DNA of 64,000 nucleotides from Sphaerolaimus hirsutus (Eukaryota > Nematoda > Chromadorea > Monhysterida > Sphaerolaimidae): the NCBI GenBank assembly GCA_964036195.1, contig OZ038450.1:25697208-25761207 (forward strand), given 5' to 3'. A program made the translations under genes and the position numbers. The notes beneath the pieces were generated by a model. It saw nothing but the letters and a program-made list of their open reading frames with translations. It was not told where the DNA came from and made no database searches. Shown here piece by piece: positions 1 to 10,446 of the stretch. Numbering within the stretch: position 1 is the first letter of the stretch; each line of letters opens with the position of its first letter.

Positions 1-1150
1 ATTTGGGAGAGTGTGAAAAATCTACTTTTGTCGGGCACTGTTCCTTGCATTTGTTTATATGCGTTGGAAATTCACACACTAATAAATGTCGGTAATTATT
101 GCACGTGTGAAAAAAACTAGGTTCACGTAGGGGTCAAATAAATGCACAGACGCATACGCGTCCAATTTGTTTATGTGTGAATGTCGGGTGCTTGGACCGC
201 GTGTGAAAAAATCGTGTGTGAATTGCCCGATCACTTTAAGTCCTTTTTACTGTGTGAATGTGTGAATTTCAGATATTTTTTTAATTCATTATGTGTGACG
301 AATTTTTTTATTTTGATATGACCACATTAATAAAAATTTTTTTTTGCAATTTTTGGCATTGCGGAAACACAATGACTTTTTACACGAAATTTTAGCAAAA
401 CATACGTTCAAACTTCAATCTATCAATGTCTATATTGGGCTTGAGATTTGCATGTTTGGTTTATTGGTGTGAAAAAGCTGGCAGGGTGTCCAAAAACAGG
501 GCGCCGACTTTTTTCACACCAATAAAACAAACTGCAAATTTTAGGCTGTAAACAAAATTTGGTAAAGAAGTCTATCTACCGTATTACCTCGAAATACCCC
601 CAGGGGGTTTATTATTTCGCCAGCAAAATTTGAGGGGGGGATAATTCGAGGGGGGGGGGGGTCCAATCCATGCATGCCATCACGTTTGAAAAATACAAAA
701 AGTGCACGGTATAAAAGGCTATTCACTCATGCATTAAATTAAAACTCATTAAAGTGCATATTTGCGCTCGGTTTCCGTTCATCTTTATCGCTAAATATAG
801 AAGTTTGTGCCGAAAAATATAAAATTCACACGTTTTCATTTCTCTATCTTATGGTGTGAAAATCGCATTTTACCGAAAATGTCATATTCGCCCAGTGTGT
901 GAATTTTTTCACCGACAAATGACGGTCGCGCAACTGTGAATAATATTCACACAATATTTTTTTTCGGCACGCCTGTTGTGTGTTAGCGAGAATCGACTTT
1001 TATTACCGAAAAAATATTAGCGTGTTAATTTTCGGGCGCGATTTGACCTCTAAGGTAAAATAAACAAATGGTGAGCGACCGAAATCTTGCTGTAATTGTC
1101 GGTAGTTTTTATGTGTGTGAATTGTAAATGTGATAATGTGTGAATTCAGC
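1..1150. repeat. GTGTGAA-rich repeat region
   Basis: No gene is visible. The heptamer GTGTGAA and close variants recur dozens of times in irregular spacing with AT-rich filler. The right edge contains a short segment (GTGTGAATTCAGCTGCAACGCTGA) whose counterpart occurs near 58570-58595, where the same heptamer is again frequent (about 58430-58600), so this is probably one end of a dispersed element family. A C/G-homopolymer block of the CGAAATACCCC type lies inside at about 575-665. Confidence 0.5.
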
Positions 1151-1156
1151 TGCAAC

Positions 1157-2650
1157 GCTGAGTGGAAATATAGCATGAGTGATTTTTTGTAATTTTTTTA
1201 GCTTTGAGTGATTTTTTCAGTGATTTATATATATTTTCTGAAAAGCTAGAGAGATTTATATATATTTATATTTTCTAAAAAATCAGAGTGATATATTTAT
1301 ATATATTTTCCAAAAAATTGGTGATTTTTTCGAATGCTAACCATGGTGCGATCCCAAAACTTCATAGTGTATTATTGTTTTTAACATTGAGTAGGCAATT
1401 TTTGTAGTCTTATCCTTTCAGCGAGCAACGATGCGTAAGTTCTCCAGAAAAAAACACTTTCTGTGTTTTGAGTTTTTCAAAAATGAATACCTGTGTTTTG
1501 AGTTTTTTGCAATAAAAAACTTGAGTAACTCTGTTTTTATTTCTGTGTTTTTAGTAAAAACTCAAATTTTTCCATAAAAAGCAAGTTTTTTGCAGTGTTT
1601 TAATGCAAAAAGTAGTTTTTTTCATTAAAAATTACTTTGTGCATGTTCAGGGGGCACCAGAAGACCCTGAAAGATGTGCTGAAAAAAGTAAACAGTCATT
1701 GACAGGATTGACACCATATAAACATCACTGTACCAACCCGCCTATCATTCAAATGTAGGAAAAAGCACCACAAAAATCAACAACATGTCCACATGGTTAA
1801 AAAATCGAATGCAGGGGTTTTCAATTGGGGGCTGGGTGTAGCCCCCAAATCGGCCGGCAATCTATTGATCTATCACTGTTTAAAAATATTGCTATCTATC
1901 GAGACCAAATTACTGGAGACCCCTGATCAAATACACATTCCTTATTTTGTTCAGTCTATTACAGCAGTACTCCTTAAATCCAAGGAAAAAACTCAAAAAA
2001 ACTTTTCTGTGTTTCCGTGTTTCTGTGTTTTCGTGTTCTCCAATAAAAAGCTCATTTGAGTTTTGAGTTTTTTGAAATTATTGAGTTCCTGTGTTTCTGT
2101 GTTTAACAAAAACACAGAAACTCAATGAGTTTCTGTGTTCAATTTCTGTTTTTTTCCATCGTTGTCAGCAAGTGATAGTATCCAGAATACCGTATTTCCT
2201 CAAATTATCCCCTCTTGAATTGAGTGTAAACAGAATATAAATGACAAGACAGCAGCTGATGATCCATGTGAAGCATAACACATGTTTTAAACAATGAAAG
2301 AGTTGTATTAGGACAGGTATGTACTTATAATAGCATCTAAATATATACTTATAAATATGTGTCTATACACATCTAAAACATATCTGTTATTGTTGAATTT
2401 TGTCAGGTCTTGGGGCTCACTACAAAACTGCTTGCGCAACAAAAGTTTGTTGTACGGGTTGTGATTAGCATTCAAAAAATCACTTTTTTTTTGGAAAATA
2501 TATATAAATATATTACTCCAAGTTAAAAAAATATATAAATATGTAGATAAATCACTCTAGGTCTTCAGAAAATATAATTAAATTACTAGAAAAATAACTC
2601 TAAGCTCAAAATAGATCTCCAAAAATCACTCACGCTTTATTTCAATTCCA
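1157..2650. mobile_element. Element bounded by ~190-bp inverted repeats
   Basis: The stretch 1157-1345 (gagtgattttttgtaatttt..., AT-rich with TATATATTTTC blocks) reappears as a reverse complement at about 2465-2650. The arms are diverged but collinear. The interior includes the separate hAT-like insertion at 1426-2164. No transposase reading frame is visible, so this is best read as a non-autonomous DNA element. Outer limits are approximate. Confidence 0.45.
1426..2164. mobile_element. hAT-like non-autonomous element (CAACGATG ends)
   Basis: Ends are CAACGATG and its reverse complement CATCGTTG. The flanking octamers are TCAGCGAG (1418-1425) and TCAGCAAG (2165-2172), a 7/8 match as expected for an aged 8-bp hAT target duplication. 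A related locus without the insertion is present at about 38745-38960, where the two flanks are contiguous. The interior is built of TGTGTTTTGAGTTTTT-type repeats; no transposase. Confidence 0.6.
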
Positions 2651-4459
2651 GTTGATATTATGGGCTTTATTTACTATTTGCAAGCACAAAAAATGTACTC
2701 TAATATCCCAGATCCATTAATTATCATTTCACAAGCACTATTCATTTAATACAATAGGTACACTGAGCAAGTTTAGTGCAAAATCACCCCCCCCCCTGGT
2801 TTTTTTCTCACTCCCTGTGTGCAGAAAACGTAAAAAAATTTTAGTTTTACTCATGGGTAAACATCAGAAAAAAAAATTTTCCCCAGAAAACGTAAATGTG
2901 AGTATTTATTTAGGAATTTTGCCCTAATTTTCACTCAAAATAACTAATTTTCATACCTTTTGTACCATTTTCACATTCAAAAACACTAGTACATGGGTTA
3001 TGTGCCTAATTTCAGCAATTTTTCCCATCTATGCCTTGAAAAAGCCAATAACATGGCCTATCTGAAATATGTTTTCTGTACCTGATTACTTTCAAAAAGT
3101 ATATGTAAAAGCAAGTACAGGTACTTTTTTAAGCATAGATAAATGTATTTAGTGAGTATATGTATTTTTTGAGTAAACGTATATATATATATAACAACCA
3201 TGGTGTCAACACCAGGCACACTTACAACAACTGCCAAGGGGTCTCAAACGGAAGGATTGGTGGATCAACCCCTATCTGGAGTGATTTTTGTCCAAAATCA
3301 CTAATTTTCATACCCCTTTATAGATTTTCACTTTCAAAGTCACTAGTTTGTGTGTTTTTTTGCCTATTTTCAGCAATCTTTTGTACTATATGTGTTGACA
3401 TACCTATTCTTTTGGTGTGGTTGTAAAGCACAATATATCTAGTATGGGTGATTTTCTCAGTGATTTAAAAAATATATATATATATATATCACTCAGAATT
3501 TGAAAAAAATATAAATATAAATATATAATAATATAAATATATAATAATATAATAATATAAATATAAATATATAATAATATTGGGGTTATTTAAAAAAAAT
3601 AAACATATACACGGGTTATTTATATTTATTGTGATTTTCAAAAATATAAATCATGGGTTTCAGTGCTATTTTTTCTTAATTACTATTTTCCAACAAAACT
3701 TCAATTCTGTTTCTTTTCCTTTTTGTATTTCGGATACTGTACCCATGACTTGTAGATCACGGGTTATTTATATTTATTGTGATTTTCGAAAATATAAATC
3801 ATGGGTTATTTTTTGAATGCTACTTGTGATGGAATGGCGGCATAGTGCTGGCGTCAGTTGAGGGCGCCAGCACCATGGCGCCATTACACTATGGCGCGTC
3901 GTCTCCTGCACAACTTTTGTTGTGCACGCAGCATCACAAAAAAAGTTTGTTGTGCACAGCACCCTCAACGCCCTCAAATGGCGCCAGCACTAAGGCACAC
4001 TTTTATTGCGCTAGCCATTTTACAATAAAAGTTTGTTGCCCGTCAGGTTTTGTTACGCCTCACGTCTGAGTGTGTGGAATTTCATACATAATAAAAACCC
4101 CTTGAATGACCCTTCCACCCCCCCCCCCTTAAAATTTGCTGGCGACATAATAAACCCCATCGGATATTGCAACAAGTACAGTTAAAAAAATTCATAATAT
4201 TCAGAATGGAGAATAAGCTTCATATAATTGGACGGTAACAGAACAATGACCACTTAGCAACATATTTTGAATAATTGATACAGTGCTGGAGTGGAGGACG
4301 TGCAGAATGCTAAAAGATATGTTTTTTTTGTATAGTCTACTAAACACCTTTAAATGAAATCTTAATTTACAATCTGAATAATCTAACAAACATTTTTTAT
4401 CATCACATCACCTCACTTTTCTCATCACATAACACGATTACAATTTTTCATGTAACTTT
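2651..4459. other. AT-rich intergenic sequence without a recognisable gene
   Basis: Low-complexity AT stretches, (TA)n runs near 3470-3560 and scattered short homopolymers. The short reading frames here show no recognisable motif and are interrupted by simple repeats. Sequence at about 4185-4300 matches 40600-40700, marking another dispersed repeat. Confidence 0.5.
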
Positions 4460-4469
4460 GTTTGTCAAA

Positions 4470-5065
4470 ATACCGTATTTCCTTGGAATACACACGGGGC
4501 TTATTTTGTCAACAGCTAATTGAGGCGTCTAATTCTAAAAGTCAACAATGCAATTTTGAGTACCATATTTTCTCGAATAGTTCCCACGGGGAATTATTTT
4601 ATCCTCACACTTTTTTGAGGGGGAATTATTCGAGGGCGGGGGGAACTATTCAAGGGGGGATTATTTTCTTGTCATAATTTTAAAGCACAGTTCTTTCAAT
4701 TTATTTCACACTACATGCATGTTTAATTAAACAACATGCTAGTCTTGTTGAAATTCTACTACACAACATACATGTGTCCCAATAGGTATAGCTATGCCCT
4801 TTCCATCGGTAGTGCACATTGTATTTTTGCATACCAGATGCATTTGCATTTGATGACGCACTCAATGCCCAGACGCAGCAGCTCTTTTGCTTATGCTTGC
4901 TTCATCGATGTTTTTAAGTATGTGTAGTATTTTTGAGCGTCAGTGGGGGGGCTATTTGAGGGGGGAGTCGCTTTTTCCTCACTCACCTAACAGGTTAGGG
5001 GGAACTATTCAAGAGGGGGGAACTATTGAAGAGGGGGGAACTATTCGAGAAAATACGGTAAATCA
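4470..5065. repeat. Cluster of the dispersed TCGAATAA / CGAAATAC repeat family
   Basis: Several units of the form TACCGTATTTYCTCGAAT...GGGGGGAACTATTCGAG are present, closing with GAACTATTCGAGAAAATACGGTA at about 5039-5061. The same family recurs at about 575-665, 2190-2225, 33087-33145, 33830-34230, 38810-39180, 40250-40580, 41640-41850, 47535-48000, 50605-50900, 51275-51305, 55130-55565 and 56470-56615. Confidence 0.6.
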
Positions 5066-5112
5066 CATTTTAAGTTTTGTTTCCGATTCCCGGCCCATGC
5101 TGCGTGTCCAAT

Positions 5113-5253
5113 AGTAGTGTATATCACCATAAGAGCTCACCTTTTTTCGCTATTAAAAAAAATATAGGCACCAAAAATACTTTTTAAGAATAATTTAGGT
5201 ACCACGGAAAACATTTTCATACTTTAGGTACCACGGAAAGCCTTTTCGTTTTT
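5113..5253 (+). repeat. Left terminal inverted repeat of the provirus
   Basis: Matches the reverse complement of 30800-30940 with one substitution that I can see. It contains an internal near-direct repeat of TTAGGTACCACGGAAA. The left and right sequences stop matching at the run of T at 5249-5253, just before the dUTPase stop codon. Confidence 0.9.
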
Positions 5254-5261
5254 CATGTTTA

Positions 5262-5708
5262 TTAAACGTATCCTGTTGAACCGAATCCACTAATATCACA
5301 AGTATGTTTGCAACATATTATATTAATGTTATGTATATTTGGATTTTTGAAGCATTCGCAAATAAGTTGAGCTATTCTATCACCGACACATACATGATAC
5401 CATTCGTTTGAATGATTATATAAAATCACTTTTATTTCACCATTGTAATCTGGATCAATCACTCCTCCTCCGACTTCCAATCCATGGAACATGGAAAGAC
5501 CACTTCGTGAAGCTAGGCGACCGTAACAACCAGATGGCAATTGTATTTTCAAGTGCGTATTTATAACTGTTCTTTCTTTTGGGGGAATAGAATATTTTTC
5601 TGCACTGCAAATGTCGAACCCCGCCGAATTGCATGTTCCTTTTATTGGTATTTTTGCAAAATCACTCATCAACTCAACTTTTAGGTATTCATTGGACATC
5701 ATCTGCAA
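5262..5708 (-). CDS. dut: dUTPase (deoxyuridine 5'-triphosphate nucleotidohydrolase)
   Basis: Trimeric-type dUTPase, which hydrolyses dUTP to dUMP and pyrophosphate and keeps uracil out of newly made DNA; common in large DNA viruses. All five family motifs are visible in order: AGFDICSA (I), GRLASRSGLS (II), GGGVIDPDYNGEI (III, with the catalytic Asp), GDRIAQLI (IV) and GFGSTG (V, the C-terminal P-loop-like arm). The length of 148 aa is normal. The first Met is at 5708, but Met at residue 14 (MSDFAKIP) is the more typical family start. It is the outermost gene, its stop lies about 8 bp inside the terminal repeat, and a TTTATT at 5258-5263 gives an AATAAA on the coding strand. The stop of the next upstream gene lies 2 bp before its first Met. 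The gene looks intact. Confidence 0.93.
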   Translation of the reverse strand: MQMMSNEYLKVELMSDFAKIPIKGTCNSAGFDICSAEKYSIPPKERTVINTHLKIQLPSGCYGRLASRSGLSMFHGLEVGGGVIDPDYNGEIKVILYNHSNEWYHVCVGDRIAQLICECFKNPNIHNINIICCKHTCDISGFGSTGYV

Positions 5709-5710
5709 TG

Positions 5711-6385
5711 TTAAATAACAAATGATCGATATGTAATGATTGATTCACCAACATGACCGAAATGAGTAACGACGTGTATACCATCGCGTGATGGATCAAA
5801 TTTAGTATTTAATGCATATTCGTAATCAGTATTGTCTCTACAATAGAAGTAATTCATATTTGCACCATTTAACCATAATGAGTATATCATAATTTTTTCA
5901 AAGAAACCCAAAGTAACATCTGTATCCTGTATTAGCAAAGTAAAGTGTACTTTATTTTTGTATGTGGAAATTAGGAAATTTTCAAGTCTCAATTCGTGAC
6001 CGTCATAATACATTTGACCTACATGTCTTGTACTCCCAAAAGGAGGTGGAATACTCGGTAAAATATGCGGCGGCAATGGTACGTCAATGTAACCACTACT
6101 AGATAGTAAATTAAAAAGTTCATAAAAATTATATGGAATGATATCATAATCACCAGCTCTGTATAATAAATCTTTTATTGTAACTTTTTTATTGAACTTA
6201 TATGTAATTTCATGCTCTGTGTAATAAATCTTGTAATCATTCTTGTTCTCTAAAAATGTAACATTATCTAATACAGGTAAGTGTGCTGGTATTGTGTAGA
6301 TGCCAAAGGTGAATTTCGTAATTGATTTAAAAATCTTTGTATTTATTATATCGTTCATATCTGTGTATTCAAATTTTTTATACAT
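5711..6385 (-). CDS. Uncharacterised protein with WLNG motif (paralog A)
   Basis: A 224-aa AT-rich protein without a family I recognise. It has a Pro-rich central part (PLPPHILPSIPPPFG) and near the C terminus the motif SLWLNGANMNYFYC. The neighbouring upstream gene carries TIWLNGINLCNFC at the equivalent place, and both have a related IIPYNFYELF / LIPLNIFSYL stretch before it, so the two are probably diverged duplicates. The start at 6385 overlaps the end of the upstream gene by about 31 bp, the close packing expected of a viral genome. No signal peptide or clear membrane segment. Confidence 0.7.
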   Translation of the reverse strand: MYKKFEYTDMNDIINTKIFKSITKFTFGIYTIPAHLPVLDNVTFLENKNDYKIYYTEHEITYKFNKKVTIKDLLYRAGDYDIIPYNFYELFNLLSSSGYIDVPLPPHILPSIPPPFGSTRHVGQMYYDGHELRLENFLISTYKNKVHFTLLIQDTDVTLGFFEKIMIYSLWLNGANMNYFYCRDNTDYEYALNTKFDPSRDGIHVVTHFGHVGESIITYRSFVI

Positions 6386-6906
6386 AATCTATTAGCATCA
6401 ATTGCAGATGTACAGAAATTACACAAATTTATACCATTCAACCAAATTGTAAAATATTTTAAAACCTTTTTACTAATTTCATCATCACTATATTCTTCAA
6501 TTAAAGGTGTATTGTACTGTCTGTGAATAATGAAATGAAAATTACTGTTTACAGAAAGCGGTTGTACAAAATACCTCAACGTCAAAGTTGTAGTTAATTT
6601 TTTAACCAAGTAGGAAAATATATTTAGCGGTATCAATCGTAACGTAGTTAATTCACCCAATAATTGTAATACAGGCATGTTATGTGAAACTTTTCTATCA
6701 AAGTTTATTTTTATAGAGTTTTCTTTAGGTAATGTATTTATATTGGATAGAAAATCTTCATTTAACATTGGATTGCGATTAAAACAGGTACTATATTTTG
6801 AAACACTCCATTTTTGTTTCAAATAACTTTTTTTCCTTATAGTTCCGAGCCTCATGGATTGCATGTCATACCCCATCTGAGAATATGAATGCAATTTATG
6901 ATACAT
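6355..6906 (-). CDS. Uncharacterised protein with WLNG motif (paralog B)
   Basis: A 183-aa protein, not recognised. The C-terminal TIWLNGINLCNFC element and the preceding LIPLNIFSYL stretch mirror the gene immediately downstream, suggesting tandem duplication. It overlaps that gene (31 bp) and its upstream neighbour (11 bp), so the three form one compact leftward cluster. The protein is basic near the N terminus (IRKKSYLKQK). Confidence 0.68.
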   Translation of the reverse strand: MYHKLHSYSQMGYDMQSMRLGTIRKKSYLKQKWSVSKYSTCFNRNPMLNEDFLSNINTLPKENSIKINFDRKVSHNMPVLQLLGELTTLRLIPLNIFSYLVKKLTTTLTLRYFVQPLSVNSNFHFIIHRQYNTPLIEEYSDDEISKKVLKYFTIWLNGINLCNFCTSAIDANRLCIKNLNTQI

Positions 6907-7288
6907 CTTCTGTCATATATTTATATTCTTCACAATCTTTTAAGCGTATAATGTTCAAAGATTTACGTGTATACTTATATAACACCAAAAATGTTTCAAT
7001 GTTTTCATCTTCGAGTAAGACGTTATCAACGTTTTCTGTTTTTTCCTTTTTATCTGCTAATCTCCTACACATGAAGTTTATTGCACATGACTTTGTATTA
7101 AATTGAATAATTTTTGGATTTTTTAAATATTGTTGGAAAACGTTGATACGTTCATTATCATTTTTATTGAATATTTCATCCCAATTAATTTCAATTAAAT
7201 ATCCTTCATATTTGTCATCAATCCCGTGGTTTGATCTAATAAATCTTTTTAGTTCTCTCAATATTTTTCCCTTTTTATTGTCGCTCAT
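6896..7288 (-). CDS. Uncharacterised small protein
   Basis: A 130-aa protein, not recognised. It begins MSDNKKGKILRELKRF and is rich in charged residues, with a central acidic segment (ENVDNVLLEDENIET). Predicted soluble, with no membrane segment. It ends inside the start of the next gene, consistent with the tightly packed leftward cluster of the provirus. Confidence 0.62.
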   Translation of the reverse strand: MSDNKKGKILRELKRFIRSNHGIDDKYEGYLIEINWDEIFNKNDNERINVFQQYLKNPKIIQFNTKSCAINFMCRRLADKKEKTENVDNVLLEDENIETFLVLYKYTRKSLNIIRLKDCEEYKYMTEDVS

Positions 7289-7312
7289 ATCTATAAAGTT
7301 GGTTGGTTCATC

Positions 7313-7651
7313 TTAATTAACGTAATCGATTGAAACATCTTTTAATTGGAATTTATATATACAATGGAATCTGTAGGATGAGTCACAAAAATCAAATGGT
7401 CTATTTAACATATATTGAGATGCTGCTTCATAAGAATCAAATATTTTATTAGAAAGTCCTAAAGTTGGGTGACATTTTTCAACTATAGTATCTAATTTTC
7501 GCAGTTTTTCAATCTCATTTTTACTAGTAGAGTACACTTCTGGGACAATCATAACAGACAATACGTAAAAGCACTTGTTTTCATGTTTTTCTAGCATTCT
7601 TTTTGAAATTTCAGCTTCCAGTTTTTCACGACGACCGTGTGATTGTCCCAT
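7313..7651 (-). CDS. Uncharacterised small protein
   Basis: A 112-aa protein, not recognised. The N-terminal third is a charged helix-like segment (RREKLEAEISKRMLEKHENK), followed by a hydrophobic CFYVLSVMIVPEVY strand-like stretch and a Cys/Phe-rich C terminus. It lies between two other leftward genes with gaps of only 10-24 bp, so a shared transcript is likely. Confidence 0.6.
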   Translation of the reverse strand: MGQSHGRREKLEAEISKRMLEKHENKCFYVLSVMIVPEVYSTSKNEIEKLRKLDTIVEKCHPTLGLSNKIFDSYEAASQYMLNRPFDFCDSSYRFHCIYKFQLKDVSIDYVN

Positions 7652-7661
7652 GTCTGAAGTA

Positions 7662-8183
7662 TCAAAGTGATGAAGTTACGCTGTCACTAGAAGAACATGT
7701 GTAGTCGATATCAGATGTTTCTTCATCATTGAACCAAGTGAATATAAATAATGGATTCCGCAAGTTTAAGTAAAAGTTCATATCCTTGACTAAAAATGAC
7801 AACAGAGCTAATCTTGAGTTACTGTTTTCATCCCTTTTTTCTATATAGAAAAATACTCTAATTTTTATGGTTCTATCTTTATGTTTACAAATGTTAATTA
7901 CTTTTCCTAAAGGCTCTTTTCTAACATGAGTTCTCAATAATACATCTAGTTTTAATGAATTGGGTAATATTCTACATGCATCTCTTATTCTTACTGCCAA
8001 ACGACTCATTGAAATTTTCACTGGTATATTATATAAAGTAAAAGTATCAATTTGTACGTGGTAAGGGTTATTGTAAAAGAGATCAGTGTAATCTGACCCC
8101 CTTACTTGACTATGAACAAATATATCTCCGCTTAACGTGAGCATCTCAATCTCAATATCTCTCACTGGTACGTATGGCAGCAT
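7662..8183 (-). CDS. Uncharacterised protein, first gene of the leftward cluster
   Basis: A 173-aa protein, not recognised. It starts MLPYVPVRDIEIEMLTL and ends in a Ser/Asp-rich acidic tail (DIDYTCSSSDSVTSSL). Its strand-rich middle and C-terminal half (NLRNPLFIFTWFNDEE) faintly recall the two WLNG proteins downstream, but the similarity is too weak to claim homology. It faces the polymerase-like gene across a 446-bp region with the DR2 array, so that region is probably a bidirectional promoter. Confidence 0.62.
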   Translation of the reverse strand: MLPYVPVRDIEIEMLTLSGDIFVHSQVRGSDYTDLFYNNPYHVQIDTFTLYNIPVKISMSRLAVRIRDACRILPNSLKLDVLLRTHVRKEPLGKVINICKHKDRTIKIRVFFYIEKRDENSNSRLALLSFLVKDMNFYLNLRNPLFIFTWFNDEETSDIDYTCSSSDSVTSSL

Positions 8184-8390
8184 CTGGAAGTATGTTTTTC
8201 TTATAAACCAAGTTTACTCAATTTTTCCAAAAAATCTAACCGTTAAAGGACGACCTTGTAATTTTGGTGTCAGTTGACCGAAAATGTGTGGCTCTCAATA
8301 TTATTGTTTTGTGAATTTGTATTCAAGTGAATTGATCTTTGCATTGTCTACCCATCTTTTACACTGCCTGACGTATAGATTGATAACACA

Positions 8391-8578
8391 CCGACCTACT
8401 AACCTACTGACATACTGACCTACTGACCTACTAACCCAATAACCTACTGACCTACTGACCTATTGACCTACTGACCTACTGACCTACTGACTTACTAATT
8501 TAATGATCTACTAACCTAATTTTTATTAAACATGATTGACCTAGTGACCCATTTTTGTGTAGTCTGCAACATATAAAA
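8391..8578 (+). promoter_or_regulatory. DR2 half-site array plus TATA box, divergent promoter
   Basis: At 8391-8487 the octamer TGACCTAC is repeated many times, which places TGACCT (reverse of AGGTCA) half sites in direct repeat with two-base spacing. A further DR2 pair, TGACCT AG TGACCC, sits at 8538-8551. TATAAAA follows at 8572-8578, 52 bp before the ATG at 8630. The nuclear-receptor reading is inference; the repeat is directly visible. Confidence 0.75.
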
Positions 8579-8629
8579 TCAGCCCACTGCATGTAGACAC
8601 AATCAAATGAAAACAATTTTCATCCAAAG

Positions 8630-10318
8630 ATGGACAAACATAGCGAATACAAACTGGTAGATAGCCCACCACCTCCTGCACAAGATCAACACTCTGTTGA
8701 ATTTTCTTCAGATGAGTTGAATGAAGATGATGACGTTGTACAACAGCATGAAATACCAGAAGAAGTAAATTTGAATTCTCATTACGAGTATTTAAAAAAT
8801 AACATAAGAGATATGGAAGAGCATGAACCGCTTTGGCAAAAATATTTCAAAATCGAAGAACCTTGGTTAGAAAAAAATGGTAAATTTTATACAAATTATT
8901 ACGTGTACAATGTAAAATTTGTTAGCCATTTAGAAGACAAAGTAAATGACCCTATAACGTTTTTGGAGTATATTTTAGCAAAGTGCCTGGAAAAAGTGTA
9001 CATAGATTTTTTTACAGATCAAGGAGAAGATGAAAATAAAAAATTATATATAGGTATAAAGGTAATGTCAAAAAGTTTTGATCGTGGATACATATTGTCT
9101 AAAATCACCCATATACAACATGTTTCAATAGAATCAATATTAAACAGAGTGGAAATGATCTTTCAATCAGCCGGCTTAGAGGAAGATAATTTACTTAATG
9201 GTTTTTCAGTAAACATTACTACAGTGGAGAAGAAAGATATGATTGCTAAAGGGTTTAATTCATTAACAAAGCTTTTACCAGATATCCAAAGTAAAATTAA
9301 TTATCACAGGCGTGCACTTTATAACCCACCTAGTATAAATTCATTGACTAATCAATGTTTAGCCATATGTATATTCATGGGGCGTCAAAATATAATTGCA
9401 AATTTATACAAAAAAAATAACTTTTTTAAAAGATTTAAAAGGAGAAGTAAAAGTGGAAAATTCAACATGTTAGAAAGACATGTCAACCATTTTATTGCAT
9501 ATGCTACACTCCATTTTAAATATGATAAATGTAAAAATGAATTGAATTCAAATGTAAAAATTTTGATGAAAGCTATAAATAGTTTTCCACCTGTGCTGAA
9601 ACAATTGAGATATGGATGTAGAGTGTGGTCTATACAAAATGGTGGTCTGGAACTTATTTTGGAAGAAGCATCAAATAAAAACGTAGCATGGATTGATTTG
9701 TTACACGATAAAGATCACGTTGTTTTAATTAGATCAATTAGTACTTTAGCAAATTGTTATCGTGTAACAGATTGTTGCAATAAAATAATGTTTAATAAAG
9801 ACACCCTATGTAAGTGTGCCAAGTCCACTTGTCCAATGTGTTACGCATCATCAATATGCCCAATCGAGAAAGGTAAGAATACAATAGTATGTGATTTGTG
9901 CAATAGGTTTTTTTATAATAAACAGTGTTATGAAAATCATTTAAAAAATGTTTTTCCAGATAAATCAAATATACCTATAACAAGGGTTTACGATTCAGAC
10001 AACACATCTGATGAAGATGGTATTAGTGTAAATGAAATGGATATTAAAAAATCAAGTGGCGACACAGACCCATCGTGTAAACCTCTTACAGTATGCCAGT
10101 GTGTGCAATTTTGTTTAGAATGTAACAAAAAAATAATAATGTGTCAAAATCATGAAAATTGCGGATTTACTAAATGTGTATATTGTAAGCAATATATTCC
10201 GAAAGAGAAGAATTTTAGGGATCACCAATTTGAATGCTATTTTCAAAAACCTATACCTTTTGAATATAAAAATCCAGGCAGACGTTTTGAGTTAATCGAA
10301 AACATTTTCATACTTTAG
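8630..10318 (+). pseudogene. polB: Polinton-type protein-primed DNA polymerase, N-terminal part only (truncated)
   Basis: The 562-residue frame matches, by pattern, the region preceding the exonuclease domain of Polinton/Maverick family-B polymerases: an acidic N terminus, a segment around NQCLAICIFMGR, a strand-rich part ending DHVVLIRSIST, then a Cys/His-rich module (CPMC, CDLCNRFF..CYENH, CLEC, CVYCK..HQFEC) of zinc-finger type. It stops just where the exonuclease motif would be expected. The last six residues are not its own: from 10298 the DNA is the inverted copy of the provirus right end. Exonuclease, palm and polymerase motifs are therefore absent and this copy cannot encode an active enzyme. 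The zinc module alone could suit other proteins, so the family call is moderate; the truncation is clear. Confidence 0.62.
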
Positions 10319-10446
10319 GTACCACGGAAAGCCTTTTCGTTTTTTCTTTTTGAAAAATAACAATGTTCAAATGTTTATTTAAATAAAATACACAAATAAT
10401 ATTTTCCAGAACTTGTCAATAAACAGTGTTATCACATTAGTGGAAA

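Noticed and set aside
1793-2059. 88-aa plus-strand frame
   Set aside because: It lies within the hAT-like element and its second half is the TGTGTTTCTG repeat; no domain.
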